Origin: Hydractinia symbiolongicarpus
Taxonomy: Eukaryota > Cnidaria > Hydrozoa > Anthoathecata > Hydractiniidae
Assembly: GCF_029227915.1 (NCBI RefSeq)
Contig: NC_079880.1
Location: 25,909,501 to 25,973,500, forward strand
Length of the DNA: 64,000 nucleotides
Reading direction: 5' to 3'
Shown here: positions 45,001 to 55,300 of the stretch, piece by piece
How positions within the stretch are numbered: position 1 is the first letter of the stretch
How the letters are laid out: every line of letters starts with the position of its first letter
Notes under the pieces: model-generated
Told to the model about the DNA's origin: nothing
Seen by the model: the letters and a program-made list of their open reading frames with translations, nothing else
The model's database searches: none
Position numbers and translations under genes: made by a program

Positions 45001-48000
45001 TAAAACATTTCAGTCTGAAGATGATACCACAAGTGAATAACTATAATAAAATGACAGTTATTTATGATGTGAAACATATCACTCCTTCAGATACAAAACT
45101 TTTCAACTTTTTTTTTAACTAAATTGTATCCCAATTACTTAACAAACATTTTTGTCAGGTCCAATAAAATACCAAGTTTCGGTCATTTCATTTCGGGTCC
45201 TTTATCTATTTACTCTACTAAAAGAAAGTTGTTTTGATTATTTTTAAGTCATCAAATTCGTCATTTGAATTTAGCATTTTCACCATTGAGACAACTTTTT
45301 TTATTGTGTGCTAATGAATCGAAACATTGTAAACAATGAAATGATTTTGTTTGTTTGCTTGTGCAACATTTTATTATATCAATTTTTTTTATTGTCTAGT
45401 TTTTTTCTGTTTTTTTTTTCTGGAAATCTTACCACAGTGTTGTATCTATTTAAATCAAGCTTTTTTATTTTGGATTTAGAACAACAAAATGGATATGATG
45501 CAACAAATACAAAAAAAGGAAGTGGAAAAGGCATAACAGGTCAATACAATTGTGATGTTTGCGATGTTTTGTTGAATTCACAGTTGCAGCTTAGTCAACA
45601 CTTAATCAGCCCAAGACATAAAGCTAACAAAGATTTTAAAACGTCTGGAAGAGGAAGAGGTCTGTGCCTGCAATATTATTTGATGAGTGTCATTTTTGAC
45701 CTGTTTAAGGTCAAAATATTGCATTGGGGAATTGTAAAGCTAACAATTTTTTTTGCTTAGGCAACTGCAACTTATTTAGTTTTTACACCCGGGAGCGGCC
45801 GTTATGGTGAAGGGTCTCCTTAAGAGACAAGAGAGGAGTTAAACGTTCTCCACCATACCTTAGTTTAAAGGGGCGATTGTGGAAGTCCCATGAAATGCCA
45901 CATAGTGATGGTGTCACTTTAAAAAACACCCAGTCCGGTCTGGAACTGGAACTGTATGGAGTGAAGGTGTCGCGCACGGTAGGACAGATGTCAGATGTGA
46001 GCATCGTCAGACCATTACCCAGCTATCACATCACAAGGTAGATAACACTAGGTTGAGGATGGCTAGTGTAAATGTTGGTACTCTGAGAGGTAGAGCAGGT
46101 GAAGTAGTTAAAATATTAGAACGTAGATCTGTTGATATGTGTTGTGTTCAGGAAGTTAGGTGGAGAGGAGCTTCAGTGAGATTTATGGAAGGTAGGAGGG
46201 CAAGGTATAAGCTTTTTTGGATTGGTAATAGTCATGGATATGGAGGAGTTGGCATATTCGTTGCAGAGAAGTGGGTAGAAAAAGTAATAGATGTTATGCG
46301 TGTTAATAGTCGTATTATAGTGATAAAGTTTTTGATAGGTAATAGGATTGTCACTTTTCTGTCAGTTTATGCTCCACAGTGTGGACACAGTGAGGAAGAT
46401 AAAGATAAGTTTTATGATGAGTTAATAGCAGTCACATCAAAGTTTGGAGACACTGAACTTGTCATGGTGGGCGGCGACTTTAATGGTCATGTTGGGAAGT
46501 CATCTGAAGGTTATAGAGGTGTGCATGGAGGCTATGGATTTGGGAGCAGAAATAAGGAAGGGGAGAGATTGCTTGAGTTTGGAATGGCAACGGACATGGT
46601 GGTTTGCAACACATCATTCAGTAAGAGACAGAGTAGGCTGATAACATATGAGTCAGGTGGTTGTAAGACACAGATAGATTACTTCCTGGTTAGAAAGTCA
46701 GACAAGAAAGTGGTGATGTTTCCCAGCATAGGTTGCTGGTTTGTGATGTTATCTTGAAGAGTGTTAAAGAAGCCAAGGGAAAGTACAGGCCCCGTCGAAA
46801 AATCTGGAAGCTGAAGGAAGAGATTGTAGCAAGACATTTTAGTGCAAAAGTTCAGCAGTTAGCCTACAATAATCAATGTGATAGTGACAATGTTGAAAGT
46901 ACTTGGACTACTTTGAAGAATTGTCTTCTAGAAGCTTCAGATGATACCTGTGGGTGGACGAAAGGACCAGCTAGACATAGACAGACCTGGTGGTGGAATA
47001 ATGAGGTTGACCAGTGTATAAAGGAAAAGAGGAAACTTTGGAAAGAGTGGAAGTCAGGTGGTAGTAAAAATATTTACTTAGAAGCTAAGCGTCGCGCTCG
47101 TACAGCAGTGTATAAGGCAAAATCAGAAGCAGAGAGAAACAGATTTGCAGATGTGTTAAGAAGGGAAGACCAGCGCAATGAGGTATTCAAGATAGCAAAG
47201 CAAATGAAGAAGACTAATCAAGATATTGTAGGTGAGAAGTGTATACGTAATGATGAAGGTGTTTTGGCTAGCACAGAGGAGGAGAAAAGGGTAGCTTGGA
47301 AGAATCATTATCAGAGGTTGCTTAACACTGAGTTTGATTGGGACGAGGATAATTTGTCTTATGATGATGTCGTAGAAGGGCCAGCTATGCAGATCAAGAC
47401 AGAATGGGTAGTGGGGGCTATTAGGAAATTGAAGATTGGCAAGGCTGCAGGAGTATCAGGTATTGTTGCAGAGATGGTAAAAGCATCTGGATATATCGGA
47501 GTTGAGCTTATTACAAGTCTTGCTAACCAGATTATAAAGGATGGTGTTATTCCGAGTGAGTGGCAGTCAAGTGTAATAGTGAATTGTTTCAAGGGAAAGG
47601 GTGATGCATTAGAAAGGGGTAACTATAGAGGTTTGAAGTTGGTTGATCAAGTAATGAAAGTTATTGAAAGAGTGATTGATAAGTTACTTAGAGAAAGAAT
47701 TGATATAAATAAGATGCAATTTGGTTTTGTTCCAGGGCGTGGCACTACAGATGCAATATTTTTACTCAGACAGCTTCAGGAAAAGTATTTGGGAAAGAGA
47801 AAGAATCTCTATTTTGCCTTTGTATATTTAGAGAAAGCTTTTGATAGAGTGCCACGTAAAGTTATTTGGTGGGCTATGAGAAAATTAGGTGTGGATGAGT
47901 GGCTAGTTACGATGGTACAGTCTATGTACAGCAATGCTAGAAGTCGTGTCAGGATTAACGATTCACTTAGTGATGAATTTAGTGTAAATGTTGGTGTACA

Positions 48001-51000
48001 TCAGGGTTCTGTACTTAGTCCTTTGTTGTTTATTCTAGTCTTAGAAGCGCTGTCGATGGAGTTCAGAACAGGTTGTCCATGGGAGTTATTGTATGCAGAT
48101 GATTTGGTTCTCATAGCAGAGTCGATGGAAGAATTAGTTGAAAAGTTTGAGAAGTGGAAGAAAGGACTAGAAGAGAAAGGGCTGAAGGTAAACACAGCAA
48201 AGTCTAAAGTCATGATAAGTAGCATTGCAGCTAAGTGTGACCTTGTAGTTGGAAAGTGGCCTTGTGGAGTTTGCAGGAAAGGGGTTGGTAGTAACTCAAT
48301 TTTTTGTCAGACTTGCAAGCATTGGGTACATAAGAAGTGCAGTAGTATTAGTGGAAGGTTAAGAGCTGACATACAGTTTGTATGCAAGCGTTGCAAAGGT
48401 GAGATTATAGAGAATGAAGTATTTCCAGCTTTAATGATGTACAACAGTGGCTCGTTAGAGATAGTTAAGAACTTCTGTTACTTAGGTGATATGTTGGGCA
48501 GTGAAGGGGGTGTTGGAAGAAGTGTTACTTGCAGGATAGGTTCTGCTTGGAAAAAGTTTAGAGAGTTACTTCCTTTATTGACTAGCAGAGTCCTGTCAAT
48601 TGAGGTAAAAGATAGGTTGTATGAGGCCTGTGTAAGAAGTGTTATGTTGTACGGTAGTGAGACATGGGCAGTGAAGCAGGAAGATCTTGACCGTTTAGAA
48701 AGGAATGATATGAGAATGGTTAGGTGGATGTGTAATGCCAGCCTGAGAGACAGAAAGAGTTCAGATGAGCTAAGAAGCAGGCTAAGTCTCCGTAGAATTA
48801 AAGATGTTATGCAGATAAGAAGATTGAATTGGCTGGGGCACTTGGAAAGAATGGAGGAGGATAATTGGGTAAGAAAGTGTAGAGACTTGATGGTTCCTGG
48901 GGCAAAGCCCAGAGCCAGACCGAGAAAGACTTGGCAGGAGGTTATAAGGACAGACTTGATAGAGAGGAAGTTGAGTTTAGATCTAACACAGTCTAGATCA
49001 GATTGGAAGAGAGTAATTAATATACCCCGTCCAACCCATGCTAGCATGGAAAACGGACGTTAAGCCGAGAATGATGATGATGAATGATTACAGGCCCGAC
49101 CAACCCTAATTTTCACAAAAACAAAAAAATTATAATATCAAGCAAAAAGTTAATAATAATTTTTGCAAAAAAAACAAATTTTCTCATCCCATCTCCTGAA
49201 AATATAATGAGTTTATTAATGATGTTATATTTTGTTGGTTGAATGTCAATCTACACTTATACTAAACAAGGGGAGTCAATAACGTTACTTTAGGACCACT
49301 GTTGTTAAGGCCACTTGCAGTTGATTTCTTGTTCATGGTAATTTGTTGCGTTGGAACTAAAATGCGCCATGCACTAATTTTGTAATCACAAAAATAGTTC
49401 TGTGGTTAAAAACAAAAGTTTAAATTTTTATGTGTTTTATAACAAAATTAGCTACTTTCGCTAAAAAAGTTATAACACAAGTGTAAAACAGGATAGATTA
49501 TTATTGTTGTGACACCCTCCTTCGTTGTTGTTTTTTATTATTTTTTTTATTGTTGTCCCAACCATACATTCTCAATAAAATTATTTTATTTCGCCGATCG
49601 ACCAACCATAAGCTACCATCCACTTCGCTTGTAGAACAACTAATTAAGTTGGAGTCGCTTTAGTAATACCTACAATATTTTTACTGTAAGAAGTATTCTG
49701 CCAAAACCATTTTAATTGACTTCCTTTTGCAACTGTTATAATTTCTGGCATGTTTGCCAAAATCTTCTCTAAGTCGCTTACTCTGACCGACATGCATTTT
49801 CTCTTCAAAGCTTTTTATTACTTTAAAAAAAGATCATTCAGTTTAATGTATTATTTCTCAAGTTGAGAAATCGCCAATGCTGATTAGAAGCCGAAGATGG
49901 ATAATTTTTGTACATATTATTGTTTTTCTAAGTCTGACTTGCACACCTAAATTTTCCTAAACTTTCTTAAATATTAAAATTTTAAAGCTCTGTTTGCCCT
50001 GTAGCAGGTACTAAAATTTTTTTTTGAAGATGGAGCATGAACAAACAGAACTTGGTAGATTTTGTGTGAGGTTGAGGAAAGTTAAAATTTGTCTTATTAT
50101 AGCACGTTCTTAACTTCTTACTTACTAGTGATTGACAATAAGTTTAGCAGATGCTTTTTGTATGATTTCAGAACAAAAAACAAAATTCGCTTTGAACGTC
50201 ACTCCATTTTTTAAGGCAATTACTCGATACAATCCTTTTTTTAAAGCATTAACCCCTATCAAAACTCTTTAAAAAAAACACATCTAGATAACTAGAAATT
50301 TGATTCGTATGAAATTTTTAGTTGATAAAATATCTGCTGCGTTCTACATTTTCAGTGTAAAAAACTAATCAGAAAACCAATTTTTCTTGGTGCTAAAAGT
50401 CTAAGGAACACTAAACTTACCACATTTGTCAATTTCAAATGATTTGTTGCTACTTTTTTTAGGCAATCAAAGAGGTCGAGGCTCAGTCAGAGGACAGTCA
50501 CATAAAACAAAACCGTTTCGTGGAAGAGGAAGTTTTTCTGGCCAAAATCAGCGAGGTATAAATGTTATCTGATTTCGCTTTAAAAGTAACTATATGATCC
50601 TTTTCTGTGTTACGTAATTCATTTTTAGGGAGTGATGTAAGGTATGCAAGAGGCACCCGGGAAAGACCTAATAATAGTTATCAACAAATCCGTACAGAAA
50701 ACAGAGGAGACCGATATAACAAAGCAGTTTCAGCACATACTAGTGAATCCACGTTTGAAAAAAATAGCAATTTTGTTACACCTTCCACATTTTATAACGA
50801 TGTATATAACAAGTACAATGAAAATCAAAGTTTCGCAAATTCTTGGTATAATAATACGGTACCAAGTTTTCAAAGTTCTCAAAGTTGGTCAGGAAACTTT
50901 AGTAATACAGATTCTGGTAGGCAAACAGCTGATGTTACTAGTACCAGTTTTTTCACTCAACAACCAGCCCCACAAAGTAACGACTTTTTGTACGATTCGT

Positions 51001-51011
51001 TTTACTTGTGA
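39679..51011 (+). CDS. Four-finger U1/matrin-type zinc-finger RNA-binding protein (ZNF346/ZNF385-like)
   Basis: Coding exons 39,679-39,960, 43,407-43,911, 45,480-45,659, 50,463-50,555 and 50,629-51,011 join in phase to 480 residues. The acceptor before the first is at 39,655, so a 5'UTR exon lies upstream. Four zf-met/U1-type C2H2 fingers with the long HxxxxxH spacing: about residues 69-92 (WCTVCNVHLQF...HFTGKSH), 171-193 (CNDCEVMFTSS), 225-247 (CQYCDISLNSYEQF) and 287-309 (CDVCDVLLNSQLQL). An RG-rich segment follows (GRGRGNQRGRGSVRG, FRGRGSFSG), then an Asn/Ser/Gln-rich tail. Such fingers bind double-stranded or structured RNA, as in ZNF346, and RGG parts also bind RNA; a nuclear site is likely. 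The large introns host RTE copies C and B in sense orientation without damage to exons. Confidence 0.85.
41335..42009 (+). mobile_element. RTE LINE copy C, 5'-truncated, in an intron
   Basis: From ACAGTGGCTCGTTAGAG it follows the last part of copy A/B. It keeps an open C-terminal frame (41,384-41,956, MLGSEGGIGRSV to ASMENGR) and a long (TGA)n tail with one ATAATG variant (41,965-42,009). It lies in the first coding intron of the zinc-finger gene, sense to it. Confidence 0.92.
46059..46757 (+). CDS. RTE copy B endonuclease frame, truncated by a 31-bp deletion
   Basis: Apurinic-type endonuclease of the EEP fold: MASVNVGTLRGRAGEVVKIL start, VQEVRWRGASVRF (catalytic Glu region), VMVGGDFNGHVG and QIDYFLVRKS. 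The frame then runs out of register into a short tail and stops at 46,757. The final SxHRLL motif of the domain is encoded in the next frame. Target-site nicking by the RTE would need the full domain. Confidence 0.8.
   Translation: MASVNVGTLRGRAGEVVKILERRSVDMCCVQEVRWRGASVRFMEGRRARYKLFWIGNSHGYGGVGIFVAEKWVEKVIDVMRVNSRIIVIKFLIGNRIVTFLSVYAPQCGHSEEDKDKFYDELIAVTSKFGDTELVMVGGDFNGHVGKSSEGYRGVHGGYGFGSRNKEGERLLEFGMATDMVVCNTSFSKRQSRLITYESGGCKTQIDYFLVRKSDKKVVMFPSIGCWFVMLS
46733..49063 (+). CDS. RTE copy B reverse transcriptase frame
   Basis: 776 codons reading from the end of the endonuclease to the natural stop at 49,063. RT palm with FVPGRGTTDAIFLLRQLQEK, the altered motif A, VGVHQGSVLSPLLFILVLEA and LLYADDLVLIAESMEELVE. 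A PHD-like Cys/His insert (CGVCRKGVGSNSIFCQTC, KHWVHKKCSSISG, CKRCKGEI; about 48,260-48,400) and the C-terminal LGHLERMEEDNWVRKC and GRP-type basic region follow. With the motif A Asp lost, catalysis is unlikely even if translated. Confidence 0.85.
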   Translation: MLVCDVILKSVKEAKGKYRPRRKIWKLKEEIVARHFSAKVQQLAYNNQCDSDNVESTWTTLKNCLLEASDDTCGWTKGPARHRQTWWWNNEVDQCIKEKRKLWKEWKSGGSKNIYLEAKRRARTAVYKAKSEAERNRFADVLRREDQRNEVFKIAKQMKKTNQDIVGEKCIRNDEGVLASTEEEKRVAWKNHYQRLLNTEFDWDEDNLSYDDVVEGPAMQIKTEWVVGAIRKLKIGKAAGVSGIVAEMVKASGYIGVELITSLANQIIKDGVIPSEWQSSVIVNCFKGKGDALERGNYRGLKLVDQVMKVIERVIDKLLRERIDINKMQFGFVPGRGTTDAIFLLRQLQEKYLGKRKNLYFAFVYLEKAFDRVPRKVIWWAMRKLGVDEWLVTMVQSMYSNARSRVRINDSLSDEFSVNVGVHQGSVLSPLLFILVLEALSMEFRTGCPWELLYADDLVLIAESMEELVEKFEKWKKGLEEKGLKVNTAKSKVMISSIAAKCDLVVGKWPCGVCRKGVGSNSIFCQTCKHWVHKKCSSISGRLRADIQFVCKRCKGEIIENEVFPALMMYNSGSLEIVKNFCYLGDMLGSEGGVGRSVTCRIGSAWKKFRELLPLLTSRVLSIEVKDRLYEACVRSVMLYGSETWAVKQEDLDRLERNDMRMVRWMCNASLRDRKSSDELRSRLSLRRIKDVMQIRRLNWLGHLERMEEDNWVRKCRDLMVPGAKPRARPRKTWQEVIRTDLIERKLSLDLTQSRSDWKRVINIPRPTHASMENGR
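49250..49530 (-). repeat. Dispersed module with conserved mini-exon, copy 2 (inverted)
   Basis: Inverted relative to 12,550-12,820. The minus strand reads GGAGGGTGTCACAACAATAA, TTTAGCGAAAGTAGCTAATT, then an ATG with 16 codons (MNKKSTASGLNNSGPK) and GTAACG. It is preceded (49,530-49,660) by the 3' end of the LINE family at 10.4-11.5 kb. Confidence 0.5.
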
Positions 51012-51853
51012 AATGTCATACATGCTACAATTTTATTATATTATTTTTATTTTTTGGCTCTAGCAGCTTATATTCAAAAACTGTCTTTATTTGTTTCCTT
51101 GAGATCAGTGATGGCGGATTAAAAATTGTCACATTGTAAAAAACTAGGTCAAAATAAATTTTGGAAATTTATTGCTTTTTGCATTTTGTATTAAAATTGG
51201 TGTCTGGAGTGAAACGTCAGGAGTCTTCATTTATAACTTTGTGAAAAAAAACTCCCTAAATAGAGAAGGTAAAATGCTGGGCCTTACAGCAGTGTTTAAA
51301 AGGAGAAAGTTTGTGCAGGAAGTTAAGGTTTGCTGCATGGGTGTTTTGATCTAAAAAAGTCTTTTTTTTTTTTGCAGAACTACGGTACCTTTCATAGTAG
51401 TTCCGTTCCCATACAATTTTAAAAGCACATTTCAAAACACATGCTGGTACATAACAAATAATACATAATACATATTGTTATAATACATAACAAAGTTGAA
51501 AGTAAAAAAGACTTGTCATAATAATAAGTTTTTTCCTTGTCGTATTCAAAATCTGCATGATCTTTTTCGAATTTTTGTCTCTTAAGCTGGTACGTGCAAG
51601 GACCACTTCCCCTTTTTTTTTCCAACGGCTTTTGTCCACTCTTTGTGCAGACAGGACTTTCCAAACGGTTTGCTTATTCAGTAAAACCAGCATTTTACAG
51701 TTAAAAAAAACTTTAAAAATGCTCATGATCTAAGATGTAATAAGTCTGTTTTTAGAACTGTAATGATTTAAATTCTGCCTGTGGTGGATGATAGAACATT
51801 TTGTTTTGTAGTTTAATATATTGTTACATGTAAGTGTATTTATATTTGTGTGA
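51012..51853. other. 3' UTR and intergenic stretch after the zinc-finger gene
   Basis: AT-rich. A CAAAATAAATTTTGG-type block at 51,150 could serve polyadenylation but no canonical AATAAA stands out. No other gene seen. Confidence 0.35.
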
Positions 51854-51959
51854 TCTATATTTTAATGCCTGTATACGTCTGTCCGTCCGTCTATCACGCA
51901 AAATGGTAGCTTAGCTGCGACGGGTGAACCCGTGGATTTTTCCACGGGCTAACGACTAG
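51854..51959 (+). mobile_element. Short non-autonomous Helitron-like element, best-preserved copy
   Basis: Starts TCTATATTTTAATGCC after an A, contains CACGCAAAATGGTAGCTTAG and ends with a perfect 8-bp stem (CCCGTGGA, loop TTTT, TCCACGGG at 51,929-51,948). CTAG follows at 51,956-51,959 and then T. The 5' TC, 3' hairpin plus CTAG and A/T insertion site fit Helitron rules. Only 106 bp. Confidence 0.7.
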
Positions 51960-52391
51960 TATAGTTAAAAACCGAATGCACAAAGCTTTTGTTTGAAGTA
52001 AAGTAATGAATTTTTAATTATTTTTCTCCTAAGCATATTGCTAATTTAATCGCTCCTAGTTTAGATCTGATTTTTGTGTATTGTACATGAAAATGTAATT
52101 ATTTTCTTTATTATAATGCTAAAGGCAAAAATGGTAGCTGTAAGTAGCAATGAGGAAATTTCCATGGGCATGTTCATATTTTCAAACTTAGTTGTTTATT
52201 ACAGGAGGGGGTGTGGGTACGGGCTGGAATATGATTCCTTGATGATGACAGATGTGAAAAAAAATGTCTTTAGGTTTACTGTTTGTTTTAACAGCTAGAT
52301 ATTTTCAATACCTTTAGAAATTTTGTGAAATCTTGGGAGAGATATGGAATGTTCCATACTTTTCTTTAGAAAAAATAACATTTTTTATAAA

Positions 52392-55300
52392 ATGTCGACT
52401 GTATTAAGCAATCCAGTTAGATTGATGCAGTTGTTTACACGAAGACAATACATGCAATGTGGCTGTGGTGTGATGGCTACTTTGAAGCATCAGAGAACTT
52501 CAAAAATGTTAATCAGATGCTCCACGCAACAGGTATATGCTTGCAGAAATTTGTTTTTATTTATTTATTTTATTTATTTATAAGCTTCATTCTCTTTCAT
52601 TCCTTCAATGCAAAGTCGTTGGTAAATTTGAATGTAAGATTTAGCAAACTTGAGATAGTCAGTAGTTAAATTAAGTTTGGTTTGAAGCAGAAAAGTGAGT
52701 TATTGTGAGTTTAATCAATAAAAGCGCCAGTATATAAATCCTCTATTTAAGTCTGTTTTAAATAATCGGAAAAGAATTTTACAATGAAGACGGTGTAGTG
52801 GTAGCGCATTTGCCTTGTAATCATAACTTTTCAGGTTCAAGTCCCCACTCTGGCGCATTGGAAATGTAGTGTTGTCATCCCATTTGATGCCACTGATTAA
52901 CCGCGAACTGGTTTTATTGGCAGACAAGCAAGTTAGAACAATGCTTTACATATCTCTGGCGGTAATGTAACATAGAGTAGGAGGAGAGGAAGGGCCAGTC
53001 ATTAGAACTCAAACATTAAAACTTCACTTTACTTTATTCTTGGCCACTATTTCTCAGCCACTTATGACATCACAGCACAGGTCTCTCGATGAGTGGTTTT
53101 TATTCAATGGATGGTTTTTATTATAGACTGATGTTGGGTTGGATGCACCAAAAGACACAGTCTCATATCAAGTTGGTTCAATCATTGGCAAAATAAAATA
53201 TAGCCTAGCAAAATATACAGTATGTTCTATTTCTTAATTTTTCTTGTTGCATCTCATGTTAATAGAAATTAAGGTTTTAACCTTTTCAGTGCTTCAAAAA
53301 TTTATTTGACTTTTAATAATTATCAAGTTTTATTGCCAAGAAGGTTTTTTTTGTCCTGTTTCTTGTTTTTTGTTACAATGATGCATAGACTGATAAAATT
53401 GCCTAACACAATCTTAATATATTTTCACACCACTGTCACTCCTCACAATTGCTAGCCGTAGCCTAATTTTTTGAGGACTACTATTTATGTGGACATATCT
53501 ATAATGTAATTACTTTGCGTTTATCATTAATTAGTCTGTAGGTTTAACCTCAAAGAAGCTATATGAATGCTGTGCCGAAGGAATTTACCATGAAGAATTT
53601 TTCAAAGGTTCGTGTTTTAGAGACGAAAACACGTTATTAGAATTTGTTGTTCTTAGTTTCCACTAGATGTAAAAATCAATTCGTGTTTGTGCAATGTACG
53701 GGAATCCATCTTCAGAGTTTAGCCAGACCTGGAAAAACTTGGAGAACTTTGAAATGGGGATAATTCTTATAATTTTAAACTTATTTTCATTTGATTTTAG
53801 TTCAGATTAAGATAATAATGCTTGTTACAAAGATGTTACTTTGATTTTATAATGGTAGGAAGCAGATAATAGAGTAAAAAAAAGAAGAATCCTTATGATT
53901 TTCGATAACGATTATTTACTATTTTGAAAAAATGCTCAGCGATAATATAATTAAAATTCATAGATCCCTCAGGAAAAAATTAACACAATTTCGATAGAAC
54001 ACACAGGGAAAATGAGGGAATTTATTTTTTGATAAGAACGTAGTTTGACAAATGTCACTAAATATGATAAAGATAGGGTGAGATAGACTGTGTTGAAGTC
54101 AGCTGTTATATTACAATCAATTTTGAAAGTAGTTGCAGTATCTACAATCTTTAGCCTTTATACTATTTCAGCTTGTGATATGCCAGACACATTTCAATCT
54201 TGGTTCTATGTGATGCAGTTACACATATGGTACGTTACTACCTGATGCGTAGTTAGGTTAGCTAGTAAATACTCCTCTGCCCAAAATCCACCTTGTCTCC
54301 TTGATGTGAGCATGCGTCTGGTTGTGTTCTTTGCTTTCAACCCTCTTTCTTTGAGATTACCGCCATTCCTCTAATTTAGTGGAAGGGCTAATAATCAATG
54401 GAAACAAATTATCTTGTTTCGAAAATTAAATTTTGGTCTAAAATAAGACGAACATTTGACCTTAGTCACACTAAAATAAAGACAAAACAAACATTTTTTT
54501 TATTTTTTTTTATTTCCTTTTTTCCTAACCCTCCCCCTTTTTCATCGTTTTCCGTTGTGCTTATTTTTACTTCTGTCACAGCTGCTTCTGCCATTTTAAT
54601 AAGTAAACTTTCATTCGATTTAAAAAACAATATTCGGTGGAGAGTTTCAATTCAATAACGAAAACATGTCCCCTGAATTATCTGATTTGCACTCTAGTTA
54701 GAGGTAAATCCGACCCTAGTCGCATTAAATTAGAGAAAAAAAATTAGTGAAAAGAGTGTCGCACCAAAAATTAAAGGAAATAAATTAAGGGAATTTTGAA
54801 AAAAGGTTATTCGTAATAATTAGAAGGTGTATGACATTAGAGAAATGTCTTTTTTCAAATATAACTTTATCAATGTTTCCTCCGTCCATCTCCAGTTGAA
54901 ATAATTTTTTGTTTTTTCGATGTGGAATCATGATTTTAGAAATACCGTATTTGTGCAGCATGCTACCAATACGATATGAGGGTTAAAAAACAATTAAAAA
55001 CACGGTTTTGAAAGATATTTTTTGATTGTGCTTTTTCGCCATTTTGTGACGTGTTTTTTAATGCTTAGGATGATATTAGTGCGCCTGCGCGTTGAGGGCA
55101 AGCATGGTAAAAACATTTCTTACAAAATGGTTGAACTCATGTGGAAAGATGTGGAGCAGAGGATGAAATTGATTGGTGTAAGTGTAAAGATTTTTACGTT
55201 GCTTGTTTGATAAGCCTAATACCGTGTTTTTAATTTTAAGCATTTAAGATAAGTAGACCACTTGTAACTTCCTTTAACTTAAGATCAGGTCTTTAGTAAG

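Larger units (their letters stand above)
45804..49084 (+). mobile_element. RTE LINE copy B, near full length, frameshifted, in an intron
   Basis: Nearly identical to copy A over 3.3 kb. Differences: a leader shorter by a net 99 bp, a 31-bp deletion at 46,716/46,717 at the end of the endonuclease that shifts the frame, and a Tyr in place of the catalytic motif A Asp (FAFVYLEKAFDRVPR; copy A has FVDLEKAFD). It lacks both nonsense codons of copy A. The tail is short (ATGATGATGATGA). It lies in the third coding intron of the zinc-finger gene, sense to it. Confidence 0.93.

Noticed and set aside
52793-52862. Possible functional tRNA gene
   Set aside because: A and B boxes are present, but the acceptor stem does not pair cleanly and a SINE-like body follows directly.
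54398-54658. 86-codon hydrophobic frame inside a UQCC1 intron
   Set aside because: Poly-Phe/Pro low complexity from T-rich sequence; the UQCC1 exons on both sides splice across it.
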